From NCBI RefSeq assembly GCF_905147365.1, contig NC_056425.1, positions 12,799,001 through 12,863,000 on the forward strand: a stretch of 64,000 nt of DNA, written 5' to 3'. Positions 33,522 through 46,344 of the stretch are shown in pieces. Both the position numbers and the translations under genes were made by a program. The notes under the pieces were generated by a model, which was not told the origin of the DNA, did no database searches, and saw only the letters and a list, made by a program, of their open reading frames with translations. Position 1 is the first letter of the stretch. Every line of letters starts with the position of its first letter. This DNA comes from Aricia agestis. Taxonomy: Eukaryota > Arthropoda > Insecta > Lepidoptera > Lycaenidae.

Positions 33522-35966
33522 ACAAGGATTAAGGAAGAACCACTTATTGAAGTGTATATGTCGGTGTGAAAGCATATTCACAGTGAATCAAAGTGATAAC
33601 TTAGAAAATTGAAAAGTGAGGTTTGTTGAGTGATTTTAATTCGTGTCATGAAAAGATGGTAAGAACTCTATCTTATGCGGCTTATGCCTAAAAATTGACT
33701 TCTGACTTCTGAGTTCTGATGCAAGTTTTAACTAAACCTACCTCTATAGACAGAATGATTTAAGAGGAAGGTAATAATAATACAAAATAATATTATTGTT
33801 TATCGTTAATTCCTCCTGAGAAGGTGATAATAGACAAGTTAGAGAATAAGGGCGGACTTAATTTTACTAATGTAAAACTAAGTTGACACTTGACCACGAA
33901 CCTTTTCTTGGGTTAACGAACTGGTGGAGGACACAGTATTTGAGTAATTTTCAATTTTATGTAAAGAGCGTTTATTTTATTTTATTTTATCTACATTAAT
34001 GGAAAACTGTCAACGTTCAATTACAATGAGTTTTAAAAGTTAAAACTTTAACATTACAATCTAAAATAAAAGCGCATACAAATAGATTTCTAACAAAAAC
34101 TACGGGAATTTCTTTATTTGAAATACAAAGAGACGAAGGGTGGTGTAATTTGAACCTTGTTAAAGCGTGGAATAGAGGTCCATATGCCGTGAACGAGGAA
34201 ACTACAATGGCTTCACTATTGTATTTTGTTCATAAAACCTCAAAGCAATTTTCAACATTAGCCTCGGGTGTTGAGCTGTAATTTTAAATCCTATTCGTAG
34301 GCAAGAGCGGCGTAAAGATCTTATATTATCTAGTATACTATATTTTTATTATAAAAGTACAATTCCTTGAACTCTATTCACTACTTTTTATTCACGACTT
34401 TTAAACACCACAAAATGTTGCACGGCCATCTTGTTTATAAATATGTATTCCATTTTTAAACCGATTTCGTTTGGCGTTTAACTATTCTTCTTTTAAATTT
34501 AAATTAGGTATTTTTTTATTTTTAGGAATTGTGGCAAAGATTCTCCTGCTTCTTTTTATGTAGTAGGTAATAGCCATTTTATATTAAAGTATTTAAAAAA
34601 GTTAATGCAAATGTTACAAAATAGTCGTTACTCGTTACTGAGTAATATATTTAAAAAAAAAAACAGCCAACAATGTAAAGTAACTCCAAAACTCGACCTC
34701 GTCATTTCGTCGAGTCAGGCCCAAGAAAGCATAAACCCGTAACAACGACGTGAAACAATGTCGATGCTCATTCCGTATTCTCCACCGCCCGAAGTTCATA
34801 ACATACTAAAATTTAAAGTAACAGATGCGTCACGACTCACGATCTGTCGTAAACGCACGACCAGCGTAACGTGACCCCTGCGGCTCCCTGCGCCCGTAAA
34901 TAATCGGCCATCGACGAGTATTGCGGGGGTCAGGGTAGGCTGGTGATGGGGACTTGGGGAGCTCTCGATATCGATCTTTGGCTCCTACTCCCTTGAGTTG
35001 GGAGTCCTCTGAATTAGCAGGACGATTTATGTCGGTGCGTCGGGGGAGTGCATGCATTGGCCCGCTCTTAATTGGTCTGCGAGTGTTTGCAGCGCTCCTA
35101 TTCTACAATCTCAATGCACCAATGCAGTTAAATTCTACGTTTGATCCAGTCTGCTTCTTATCAAACAGCAAATAATATCCTTTACAATCTACATCAAACA
35201 AACATCACACGACTTTTGGAATTTTATAGGTTTGATATTTCATGGGAATTTTGTAGTTTGATAGGAAACGGACTACATCGAATAAGAAGCGAAATTACAT
35301 TTTGTAGAATCGAGGCGCTGGTCGGTAAATAACTTTTAACATTTGCATACGTATTCCTGTAATTGACATGAGTAACCGGTATTTACATTTTACATAATTA
35401 GTTAATGTAATAAAAGCGTTTATTTACACGGGTGTGCAACATCTGCTGATAATAAGTATATTAAACACAAAAACGACACTTAATTCAAAAATAAAATGGA
35501 AATACTGAAGGTGATTTTACTTACTTTTTTTATCTTGCCATAATTACTTTTTGGCTGATATTTCATCCATTTCAAATATAGAACTGTATTTTTTACTTTT
35601 TTTTCACAAAAAACAAAATGGCTGCCTAAAACATCTTTAGGTCGTATATTCTCAGTCGTCAATACGGACCCCAGGCCCCAGCGACGCCCAGACAATCGTT
35701 TGTTATCAAAACAAGTTCCCTCAGACGCTTATCTGGCACATGTGGTACCACCGTACCGCGACCCCCCGCGCCCCCCGCTAAGCCCATAAACCGGGTCGTT
35801 CTGGGGAATGGTTATTTCAACTGAAGGGTCAAGTGATACTGGTCGTACGCGCGTGCTCTTGTATTTCGTTGGTAGTGTTGGTACTTGGTACAATTAGTTT
35901 AAGGTTGTAATCGAATTATCTAATACTGAAGGTCAAATCTCAATTGGTCAAGCAGTACAATAAATG
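33522..35966. other. intronic; GC-richer block at 34820-35110
   Basis: Bases just after the ratchet candidate are purine-rich (AAGGATTAAGGAAGAACC) and contain a later donor-like ATGGTAAGA at about 33657. 34820-35110 has higher GC and no repeats or convincing ORF; a possible regulatory element. 33968-33990 is a TTTTA repeat. Confidence 0.35.
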
Positions 35967-36149
35967 TACTATCAGAGAAGTTGATTCATAGATGGCGGAC
36001 CTACGTAATTTGATCGCGTTATGTTAAACCTCAGAACAGGACGTTACTTCTAAAATCTAAAAGATTACAGCTAACATCGAATTGACATAAACCGACCAAT
36101 TGACGAAGGTTCGTCAACTGCACCTATGAATTAATTTATTCGATGCTAC
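35967..36149. mobile_element. TACTATCAG-family MITE, near-complete copy
   Basis: Left TACTATCAGAGAAGTTGATT then CATAGATGGCGGACCTACG; right ACCTATGAATTAATTTATTC then GATGCTA. The left end is the best-preserved of the family in this window. Confidence 0.78.
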
Positions 36150-36224
36150 AGACAGAACACCGATCTTGAACTTTAACTATAGCAGTGTGGCAGTACTTCT
36201 CGGCGTCTGAGCTGTATCATTTTA

Positions 36225-36285
36225 ACCCATCAAGCCCCATGAGCGACAATAGATTTCCAAGAATCCACGATCGAAGGATTAATGA
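36225..36285. repeat. short dispersed repeat shared with 49012-49095
   Basis: AACCCATCAAGCCCCATGAG, ACAATAGATTTCCAAGAATC then CACGATCGAAGGAT. The other copy has 20 extra bases in the middle and lies within a dispersed repeat. Confidence 0.75.
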
Positions 36286-38109
36286 ACAATACAAAATTCA
36301 GATCAAGGTTTTATCAAAGATTCAAATTTCAGAATATGGCACGGGCACCAGCAGCTGTACTAAAGTTACGTATTTATGTCAAAATGGCCCTAGAGGCAAG
36401 AAAGAACAGAAAATATGGCTACATTGGTCCACTTTTTTTTGCCTTGTAACATAATTTGCCATGTGTCATCATTTTGTCATCATTTCTCTTTGATAGCTTA
36501 CTTCCTAAACTTCATATGTAGAAAACCATTCATTTTGGTAAATCCATAGCCATTCTGTGCATAGATTTAATCGATTCTAACAGAATTTGTGTCCCTCTAC
36601 CCCTTGTTTGTTTACCAGATTATCGCAACCCTGTTTGCCGAACGCCCACAGCAGTGTTCCATATTCCATATTTAAATATTTAAAACGAAGGGGTTTTCTT
36701 TTTTTTTATTTCATTTAGTGAAGACCACTTTGATTCCAACTTTTTTTAATCTACGGCAATTAATTGAATTGGACTCCAACATTTTTTTAGATTAAAAATA
36801 TCGTGTTTTATATAAAACAAACTTTTTGGATCTTATTTTAAAAGTTTAATTTACACTATTTATTAAAAATGCTATAATAAGTACTTCAACCATTCATTTG
36901 TTACACCTTAAGGTCTATCTGCCAGCTTTTAATATTTACCGATTTGACAGCAGATTGAGTGTTCTGGCGGAGGACTGACACTTATTGATATTGGAATATG
37001 ACGGCGAGATCCTGTCTCGAGCCTGCGGTTACCGGCCGGGCTAAATCCGTCTTTTATTGACGCGTCCACATTAATAACACCTGTTATGCAGGTGCACTGA
37101 TTGCACTACCAGGGGATGACATATATGTACTTTGTTATTCAGAATTAAATAGAGGTGTACAACTGTACACATCAAAACTTCATTGTCTAAAAAAACCTTG
37201 TTTTAACTGAGATTGTTGTGTTTTGTTTGGACCGACTGTTTAAAACCTAGTTTATTCCAAGGATTGGAACTATGAATGTTGTGTTGTGTTTTCTTTTGAC
37301 TGTTTTAAAAACCTCGGTTTCGACTAGAATTGAGTTTTCCACCAATAAAGCTTAAAATTTTTCTCCTAGTGTGGGTCAAAGTTAACCCTATTTATATGGC
37401 TTCTATTTCATCTGATATATAATACGTAGAGGGATATGACATTGTATTCTACTAAAGATTTATTTAAATCCAGGGACTGGTGCGAGTAGGTCTAAACGTT
37501 CTTAGTTGCCGCAATTTAACGTAGGTTTTTTTGAGTATTATAATTTAATGCTATATCAGTTTTGTTTAATGTAACAAATAATATTATTTGCAAGTAAGCT
37601 GACATACTTACTTGTCTAAATTGACTTGACCACAGCAAATCAAAAACGAACAATCACAAATTAAATTAAACATTTAGTATGAATTTTACGATTTCATAAT
37701 TTCTAAAGTTAACAAAATCTTATCGTTTATGTTAACGATAACAATATTATATACGAAATTGTCACGTAAACGGTATGCTTATGTAAATGGCAGTTGCAGC
37801 GTCCATTATTTTTCAAACTTCTAGCACCGATGATTTCGAAATTCAGGATTTGGCACCACATGTTCTTAGAAAACTTTGTTTACCCTTTAACGTCAATGGG
37901 ATAATTTTTATGTCTAGATAATATTATGTTCCTAAATACATAGTACCAAACTGCAACTTTTTTGGCCAGGCTTTCTCAGATTTTGACCATTGCAACTTTC
38001 TGCTCACACTTTGCTTGGGTAAGGGTGAAGCCAAACGAGCGTAATTTTGTGAGTGAGGCGCAGAATTTCTGCCGCGTGTTTATATCTTTTCATACAAATC
38101 ATGACTCAC
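36286..38109. other. intronic, nothing recognised
   Basis: A CCGGCCGGGCTAAAT word at about 37031-37046 resembles the right end of the element at 30461-30651 but no left partner is seen. No gene. Confidence 0.4.
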
Positions 38110-38434
38110 ATTTTTTTAATGAAATAAGGGGGCAAACGAGCAAACGGGTCACCTGATGGAAAGCAACTTCCGTCGCCCATGGACACTCGCAGCATTAGAA
38201 GAGCTGCAGGTGCGTTGCCGGCCTTTTAAGAGGGAATAGGGTAATAGGGGAGGGTAGGGATGGGAAGGGAAGGGAATAGGGTTGGGGATATTTGGGCATC
38301 CGGTAAACTCACTCACTCGGCGAAACACAGCGCAAGCGCTGTTTCACGCCGGTTTTCTGTACGTGATATTTTTGAGTATGTCTTTCTACGTTCGAGCCGG
38401 CCCATTCGTGCCGAAGCATGGCTCTCCCACGTAT
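38110..38434 (-). mobile_element. composite SINE-like element with jockey-type tail (copy 1)
   Basis: Reading on the minus strand: head CGTGGGAGAGCCATGCTTCG, GCACGAATGGGCCGGCTCGA, a block GAAACAGCGCTTGCGCTGTG then TTTCGCCGAGTGAGTGAGTT, a CCCTA/TTCCC-rich middle, then the LINE 3' end GGCAACGCACCTGCAGCTCT and CGTTTGCTCGTTTGCCCCCT with poly-A. Same order in 46985-47287 and 57187-57470. The head has no clear tRNA boxes. A tail shared with the LINE is how SINEs borrow a partner's reverse transcriptase. Confidence 0.82.
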
Positions 38435-39751
38435 AATCACTTTTGGCTTGTCCTTCGGAATATTGAGTTTTTCGTGGCTACCGCTGTCGATTCTGTTTTT
38501 TACCAGACGGGAACATATTGTGGGCCAATGCCCGATAAAAAAGACGTTACGCTACCCCTATAGGTATATAGTACAGTTTCCAGATAAGCAAATGCAATTT
38601 CCAACTCTATACGGGTAATTATTCCCACCTGCCTCGCCCAGGATCTGATAAGCAGCTGGTGTTTCCGTTGGTAAGTGCTTTCCGTTGAACATGTGGACGA
38701 TGCTTCCTGATGGCTTGATTTGATAATGAGATGCGTCAAGAAAATGGTTGTGCTTCTGCGATTTCTGGACGTTTTTATACGGAACTTGCTTGTCGTGAGA
38801 GGGTTAGCTGTTTTTTTAAGCGTTATGTATAGGTTTATTACGAAAAAACGTACGTACAGTTTGTGGAGTAAATAGGATTAAATTGTAAACTAGACAATCT
38901 CGTGTAACGCCTACAAACGATTACCAGTAATTTTGTATTTGGGGAGTTTTGTGGGAGAAATACGCTCTACCTATACATACCCTGTAATGTAAATAAGGTA
39001 CGCCCCCGAAAACGGTTAATTTTTGAGATTTATATTTGTTTTGTCTGCTAACTCTGTGCAAAGTTCGGTCTCCGAGGCTAATATCAAGTATAAACTCTCT
39101 AAGAATAATCTAACGTGACTTTCGAGGCAAATACGGCTCAAAATGAACCCTGTCGTCTAATGAAAGTGTAATTATTTAAGTACAAACCCACGTCCTCCAG
39201 TTACTCGTGATTATAATAATGGTCTCTGGGACGCCATTACCCAGGTAAAATACTTTTGTCAACTCTCCGAATCCTTTGTTGGGACTAGGGGCACTTGTGA
39301 ATTTTTTCGTTTGTCATCTGATCAACAAGTTTGGGGTTACGAATCCCGGCCATGAGTTGGTCGTAATGTAGGCACTCAAAGGGCCTGGATTCTTAGACAA
39401 CTTGTGATAATTTCGACAGCGATGTAAGGAATTAAATATGTAATTCAACATATAACTGGATCGCTAAGTTGCATGACGCTTACGATGCGTATCATACAAT
39501 TCTGAAATCTAACTTTTTACTTCTCAGTTGAATTAAGAAGAAGCTGTCACAACTCACAGTTCACAATTTTCTCAAACCCGCACGTGAAGTTAAATCCAAA
39601 TCGAACCGAAATCATGAACGAACTGTTTCCGACGTAAAGGTGTATTTTCTGAATAGATTTAGGAAAGAAAGCTGAAAAACCTTAAACAAATAGAAATGGC
39701 CTTACATTGCAGTTACAATGTAATATGAATTTGCCACGGAAGGAAAACCAT
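38435..39751. other. intronic, nothing recognised
   Basis: No gene or supported repeat. Confidence 0.4.
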
Positions 39752-39888
39752 GTACCAGCGAGGAAATTGATTCCTAGGCAGATGACGGACCAACGTCATT
39801 TAATTGTGATCTGTCGGCTGGGTTTGACGTAACGCGACCAAACTACGTGGGTCCCCCATCTGGCTAGGAATCAACTTCTCTGATAGTA
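39752..39888. mobile_element. TACTATCAG-family MITE, shortened copy
   Basis: Left TACCAGCGAGGAAATTGATT, interior GTGATCTGTCGGCTGGGTTT, right GAATCAACTTCTCTGATAGT then A. About 45 bp shorter than full copies because the left half is deleted. Confidence 0.8.
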
Positions 39889-40136
39889 CAATCGGCAACC
39901 CTTCAGTCGTTCCAGGTGTTTCCACTACTCATTAGTGTGTACTTTGTGTTACGTGTCATTAGATAGCGAGTAATTAAATTTATTTACACCTTTAAAGTAG
40001 AAATGAACAAGGAAGTAATTTATTCTGTGTAAGGTGTCCTTTGCAATCATTGGCCGAGGTGCATTTATTAACCAACGCAGAGTTACCACTTTTCGATATA
40101 ACCACTAATATTGTTATGTTGTGTTTGTATTGTTTA

Positions 40137-40180
40137 CCAAATAAAGTTTGTTTGTTTGTTTGTTTCTTTCTTTCTTTCTA
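40137..40180. repeat. (TTTG)n-(TTTC)n microsatellite
   Basis: Five TTTG units followed by TTTC units. Confidence 0.9.
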
Positions 40181-40283
40181 ATAAATTATTTTTCATACTG
40201 AATTTTAACTCTTTCACCACCAATTCTCGGTAGCCTGAGAAAGTGAGAGTCGATTTGAGAATATGAGCCCTTTCTCAAAAATG

Positions 40284-40338
40284 TAATATCAGAGTAATTA
40301 ATTCATACGCAGATGGCGGATGGGACCTACGTAACTAA
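40284..40338. mobile_element. TACTATCAG-family MITE, left-end fragment interrupted by another MITE
   Basis: TAATATCAGAGTAATTAATT then CATACGCAGATGGCGGATGG and GACCTACGTAA; the family match stops where the element at 40339 begins. Confidence 0.65.
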
Positions 40339-40496
40339 GGCCGATATATAAACAGTCAGGACTCAAGATTCATCTCGGTCTCAAGACGCTATTCGGCTCT
40401 ATGATTGGTCCAAATTTTGACAGCCAACCAATCACAGAGCCTTGAACCGTGTCTTGAGACCGAGATGCATCATGAGTACTGACTATTTATACCGGC
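40339..40496. mobile_element. fold-back MITE (GGCCGGTATAAATAGTCAGTACT family), copy 2
   Basis: Left GGCCGATATATAAACAGTCA, right TGACTATTTATACCGGC. Same interior as 32350-32515 but with the loop reversed: CCAAATTTTGACAGCCAACC here versus GGTTGGCTGTCAAAATTTGG there. Confidence 0.85.
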
Positions 40497-40547
40497 ATTA
40501 GTCACTTACTTTAAGTTGAGTCGCCAAATCACGACAATTCAGACCCA

Positions 40548-40581
40548 CAAAGTTAATATTCCGCTAGGTATTAACTTTATG
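40548..40581. mobile_element. minimal palindromic remnant of the 9479-type MITE
   Basis: CAAAGTTAATATTCCGCTAG then GTATTAACTTTATG: only the two termini of the element at 9479-9693 remain, joined by an internal deletion. Confidence 0.55.
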
Positions 40582-40757
40582 TTCAGACCTCAATTAACGC
40601 GACGCGTAGCTTCCTAAGGATTAATAATTTGTAATGGATGGATTTGACAGACTTCAATTTCGTGAGACGTGCAAGACACATTGAAATTTGTCAATTGTAT
40701 AATAATAAAATTAAGAAATGCATCTCAGGGCAGCTACGCGTCGCGTTGCGGTCTGAA
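40582..40757. mobile_element. fold-back MITE, about 176 bp
   Basis: TTCAGACCTCAATTAACGCG then ACGCGTAGCT on the left; AGCTACGCGTCGCGTTGCGG then TCTGAA on the right. AT-rich loop of about 110 bp. Confidence 0.8.
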
Positions 40758-41234
40758 TTGACCCTTAAGGCGAGGATAAACCCCAATTTGTTATTCCGTG
40801 ACTCCCGGTTTACCTAGTTCCAATATAATAACGAAGTGTTAAAAAATATGAGATATAAAGCACAATATTCAAAATACCTTAAACCGTAAACATTTTAATA
40901 AAACGTAATACTTTGGCTGTAATTAATTTATAAACTTACCTCTGAAAAAACTCTATTTCATCGAAATATAAGTATTAACTAGGATAATTGTACATTTTAT
41001 TTGTATAAATTGTTAGTAAATCTATATTAAAAATTCTTTAACCGAACAATTTTGTTTCTTAATATTTATTTCCAAAGATATTTAAAAAAAAAACATGAAA
41101 AATAGAGAAGATCCGCCCGAGAACCTATAGTTTTATGCTAAGCTAAAATGAATTTTATTGCGATGCGTATACGCTTGGTCTTTGGTTGTGTGCAAGGTTA
41201 TCGTTTTTGATTGAGATTAATCCCCGCCTTAATT

Positions 41235-41302
41235 TTGAGTTGATATAATTCGACCAAGTAACGTCGACCGACCTGCCTATTAATCAACTTGTCTGATAGT
41301 AC
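41235..41302. mobile_element. TACTATCAG-family MITE, right-end fragment
   Basis: GACCAAGTAACGTCGACCGA then ATTAATCAACTTGTCTGATA and GTAC. Confidence 0.65.
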
Positions 41303-43774
41303 GTCGTTCAAGCTCTATTTAGTACGAAACGAACTATTATTATACTAAGCTGCATAGAGCTTTTAGGCAGCTATACGGAAACAGTCCCCCGCAACACACA
41401 CCCACTCGTTTAACCCGTTGGCAATCAGTCCCCTGTCCGCTAACAATATAATCTAATTTAGGTCATTTCCCTTATCACTATAATACCCAAGAACGTACTG
41501 CGGCTTTAGAGTAACTAACTCGAAAAAAATATTCCACAAAATGCGAAACTAATGCCCGTTGCTATGTTCCTATACTAAAAAGTTATGTTTCACATTGTAA
41601 ATGCGTAGTTTAAAATCACGACACTAGTATCGTTTTATAGTAGCTATAAAGTGTAACGAATTTAGTTAGTATAATGGTATGCAAATTTTTATTACTCTGA
41701 AGTGCTGGACCAATATTAATAAAGTTTTCATCTCCGGTGACGTGACGCCGCATAATGCGCGTGACGCGTGGCAACGCATAATTTCGCCGTTTCCAGCACA
41801 ATCAATGCAGAATGACGATTTTAGTTTAGATATCTGCAGATTCAATTAAAGAGTCTATTTGCTTTATGTCATGAATTTAAATCCATAATAACTGAAGCTA
41901 TCAAAGGAGGACAGATGGAAGGACAAAACGAAATTGGCAATCTTGTGGTTACTTGGGAACCTTATATTTACTGTAGTCAGACTGCCGTATTTGCTATTTT
42001 ACCTGTACCAACTAGCACTGTTACACAAAAAGACAAATTGAACAATAAGAAAAACTAAAATTAGTATCTACTTTGTTGCAATTTGCATGCAGATAATGCC
42101 GAATCATCGTTTAGAAACATGAAATCATTGTCCATTGCGACTGTAGAGATAACTATACAGAATTACATAATGGCGCGCTACGCGAAGTGCAATATCTGTA
42201 ACATTAATTTCCATCACGACTCGTCCCTATTTTTAGAATATAAACTATCACTAATATTTCAAACAGCCATCATTTTCAATAACACCAAATATCGTTCATA
42301 AATTTTCATCAGCACTCGTCCCTATTTTTAGAATGTGTACAATATCATCATTTCGAAGAGCATTACAATAACACTTTTAATGATATTGCTGGGTGGGACC
42401 CACAGGTAGAACGCATACAATTTTACGAACGCACTAAGATAAAACAGATTAAAACCCCCACCCCCAATAATTTAAAATAAACTGTGCGTATCGAATCGCC
42501 AACTAAACGTACCCCGACGCAGATTTCAGAGGACCAGTGTAGCTTGGCCCGCGGTGGGTCGTTACTGCCGGGGGGACGCGTAATGTTACGGCTCCGGATA
42601 TAATGGATATGTTTTACTGCCCCCTCCACATTAAGGCCCCGGTGTAATAGAATTCACCCCCCCTCGCTGCCCATAACAATGTTAAGTCGGCGCATGCGCG
42701 GCGGCCCCAAGCGACGAACAAAAAATGCGCACACGTCAACCCAACAATGTCCTATCATTTGCATTTCATAAAAAGTTTTAAGCTCTTCCTTCTTTATGTT
42801 TCTTTTATTCTCGTATAAGAAGCTTTTCTTTATGTAGGTGTACTCTTTTATACTGAGATTGTATTTTTGAATTGTTTTGTGTTGTTTTACTATGATAGGT
42901 TGTTAATGCATGATGATGATAACAATCTCTACATTTATAGTAGTACAGACAGTGAAATAAATTTAATATCGAATCGATAACAATCACGATACAAATAAAT
43001 AACAAGATGACGTAAACCAGTACAGTCGGCGCGGAATGAGTATTGAGTTAACTCAAAATCGAACTTTACATTGTAGTTCTCGCAAGGACTTTAGATGTGG
43101 GTGTGACCATTCAAAACAGTCTTCAATCTTCATTAATCTATATGTCGGAAATCAAGTTTTATTCAGAACGCCAGCCTGCGTAGCTGGCCTGGTTTCAATG
43201 AAACCGGCCACCGTCACCGAAACCGGTTGGGAGCTATTATTATTATTATCTACAGAAGAAGAGGCTATCGTATATCCGTGCTTTAGGTAACGAATTTTAT
43301 TTCGTGGCTACAGTAGCCAAGAGGAACTTGCTGGTGTGGCCTTATGGTTATGTTAAACCTGCAGATTGGACCATCGCGCCTGTACTCTGTGCTGAGTATT
43401 ATCCCTGACTGTGTAGAGCTGTTTACGATGTCGTTCCGTTTTTAGTATCAGACAGTAAGTCGGTGACTGTACAGCTCCAACTAGCTAAACCGCCATAAAC
43501 AAGGCAGTTGTCCGGCCGTGTCGGCTGTCGAGACGGTGCCATTTGGCAGACAGAATACATTTTTATTGGGATTTTACCACAATGTCACCGTAATTATTAT
43601 GGTGACTCAAACGAAAGTTGAGGAAGTGGGAATTTGACAAAAAACTGTGTCATGCAAGGTTCAGGTTATAGAAAACTCGTCGTTCGTTATAATTTCATAT
43701 GATATGTCTAGCTAGTTAAGAAATAAATAAGTTATGTATAATATAGGTCTACAATAAATAATAATTTTATACAA
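41303..43774. other. intronic; GC-rich block at 42480-42740
   Basis: 42480-42740 is strikingly GC/CpG-richer than its AT-rich flanks (CCGGGGGGACGCGTAATGTT, GGCGCATGCGCGGCGGCCCC) without an ORF of note or repeat ends. A candidate conserved enhancer in the long intron. Nothing else. Confidence 0.35.
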
Positions 43775-44060
43775 GACTCTTTGAAGCTGTAGTAAAGAAG
43801 ATGTAGTAAATAAATAGTAATACATAAGATTGATGACTAATTTGTCATTCATATTTTTCGTGTAGAGTCTGACCCACTTAAACGACGATCTTTTGCACCA
43901 ATCATATGTCTTCGTTTTGTGGTTTTATTTCGAAAATACTTTAAAAATACTTTTTATATTTTCTTGGTGTTATACCAGTTTTAATTTGCAAAAACTTATA
44001 ATTCCTGTGTATAAGTTCCCTACCTTGACGCAGAAATTGACAGGGGACTGATAGGATTAT
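43775..44060. repeat. unclassified direct repeat X, copy 1
   Basis: CTTTGAAGCTGTAGTAAAGA, GTTATACCAGTTTTAATTTG, TATAAGTTCCCTACCTTGAC then GGGGACTGATAG recur in the same order at 47290-47545 with substitutions and indels. Confidence 0.75.
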
Positions 44061-45353
44061 TTTTTAACTATCCCTCCTCATTATTTTAATCTGACGTATG
44101 ATATAAGGTTAATTGAAATTATTTGGCCTTTTCAACAGCTTCAGGTTCTATATTTGGTTCCATAGAGGCAAATAAACACGACTTAATAAAGTTTTATTTT
44201 TGCCATAAACAACAAACAGGTATGGCTTTGTTTACGTTTATGTGACAATGACCTCGGGCAGATATTCATTAAAATAGCTTTAGCTCAATCCCAAAGTACA
44301 AAGTAAATCTATCTGCCGCGCTTAAAAACATTTTTTATTGATTGATAACCATAATGAAGAGTTGACAATTGAAATATTATATTATGAAGCTTATGTTAAA
44401 ATCGTCATTAAATTAAGGTAAAGTAATCATTGAATTCCGTTTGACAGACTTTGACTACTACCAAATACCAATCAGTCCCTAAACTACTAGAAGATTACAA
44501 GAGTAGAGTTTTGTTTTGGGGTACCAGGACATTAGGAGCACAGAGGAGGTCTTCCCATCTGAGGGCTCGTGGCGCCGGCTATTGTTATCTCATTATCTGC
44601 CGCGATAACGCGCCAGCCAAATTAGGGGAGAGGTCACCGAACCCGCCTCGGACACATCTGCTACCACCCGCCATTTCAAATGCGACTCTATGAACATAGA
44701 CATAAGAGCTATTTTATATTATCGTGTAACGTAAATATTGGTTATCAATTTTTCAACGTGTTGCAATTATTTGTTTTGCTCAATACGACGGAATCGCCCA
44801 CACGTTGTGTAACCTGATTGTAAGTGATTACTGAGTACCGACGCCCACTGAGACGACCTTTGATACAAAGGTTCTTCTGATGTTCGTTACTTGGTATTGA
44901 TTTGGTAGTACATAATATTACTCTAGAGTACTCTACTTTAGTAGAGGTTTTTGTTCCCCGAAATTACTCTGAGCTACAGAATTCAGAAATCTCCGTATAA
45001 GCTACATTTTGTTATTAGTGCTTTGCTAATGTTCAGTTTCCAAGGTTTTCGTTATGAGTTTACTTAATGTATTGATTGGTTGACGATTTGACGTTAGCGG
45101 AACAAAAACGCTAGCGAATAGATCTTGTCAAAAAACCGGGCAAAAGTGTCATGGCGTCGCGATATGTCAAATTCCATACATCAATTTCTAGCGCTGTCGA
45201 AATTATCGAATGCAATACCAAAGGCCCTTGTGGCATTCTCCTTAGTTCTGTGGCCAAACTCGTTTTCGGTTTACAGTCCACAAACAAGCTATACCAGTTG
45301 GATGATGGGTGATCTTTTCAATTAGACATTGTCTACTTGGACAATCTAGTTCA
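44061..45353. other. intronic; GC-richer block at 44530-44700
   Basis: 44530-44700 includes TGTTATCTCATTATCTGCCG then CGATAACGCG, three GATA-type words within 30 bp, in a GC-richer repeat-free stretch. A possible regulatory element; no gene seen. Confidence 0.3.
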
Positions 45354-45475
45354 GTATAATCCATGCTAATAATATTATCGATGCGAAAGTGTGTTTGTCT
45401 GTATGTCTGTTACCTCTTCACGCCCAAACCACTGAACCGATTATGCTATTTGATATGGAGATACTTTGAGTGATA
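45354..45475 (-). mobile_element. GTACATTTTTCCGGG dispersed repeat, truncated minus-strand copy
   Basis: AATCCATGCTAATAATATTA, TCTGTTACCTCTTCACGCCC, AACCACTGAACCGATTATGC and GGAGATACTTTGAG; the rest is missing. Confidence 0.75.
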
Positions 45476-45811
45476 ATTTGAGTCAACATTAATAAAACAC
45501 TATTTTCTAGTACTGTTTGCGCTATACGTAACGTTATATTATTAATACGACTGGTTTCGATAAAAACATCATTACTCTAGTTTAGTCCAAGCTATTTTCT
45601 ATTTAATTTCGATAATATAACATGTTATAATATTCAGGTTTCTATAAAGGAACGTTATTAACAAATACCTCCGATATTTAATACGTTTATTAATTTCTTG
45701 GCTAGAAAACTGAATATTAAGATTTAAGATATTCGGGAATGCTTCAGAGAAAAGCTTATTGTAGTAACTTATAAGGGACTCTACAATCTACATACCACCG
45801 TGGATAAAGTT

Positions 45812-46105
45812 GATTATTTTTCCGACCCAAATATCGACCAATAGAATTGCACCATTCGACGTCACGTGGTACAACCTACATGGTATTATACTGATAATTT
45901 TTTGAAAATTTTCTCTGGTAGTTGCTATATATAAAAAACAAATTCTAATTCTATTGGCCGACATTTGGGACGGAAAAATAATCCTCCGAATACCACACGA
46001 GCTTCAAAATTATCTGGCATTTCCCTCAAGGTTCCCTGCATTCATTTGTTTGCAACGAACCTATCGGGAAATACCCGATAATTTTGAAGCTCTTGTGGTA
46101 TTATA
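45812..46105. repeat. two adjacent inverted-repeat structures
   Basis: First: GATTATTTTTCCGACCCAAA then TATCGACCAATAGAATT at 45812-45848 pairs with 45949-45985. Second: AATACCACACGAGCTTCAAA then ATTATC at 45989-46015 pairs with GATAATTTTGAAGCTCTTGT then GGTATT at 46077-46102. They may be two MITEs side by side. Confidence 0.7.
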
Positions 46106-46344
46106 AGTGAAAAACACTATAAAATAATATGTCATTATTGGTGATTCAGGGGTCTGAATAATCTGATTCTCATAACTTGAATGTCGCTTTGATAGCAGGT
46201 GTCTGAGAAGTGAGAATGCGTGAGAGGGCGAAGTTATTGCGATTTGTATGAAAGCTTTTTGCACATATTTTGTAATTGAAAGCTTTTAAAGCTCCAGGCT
46301 ATTTTAAAAAAATCTAGTCCTACTTTTTCCATTACTTGTACTGT

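Noticed and set aside
33516..33660. Bases after ratchet site 1 as an ordinary coding exon
   Set aside because: No conserved peptide, and the exon 1 frame meets a stop after about 15 nt; at most a cryptic or poison exon.
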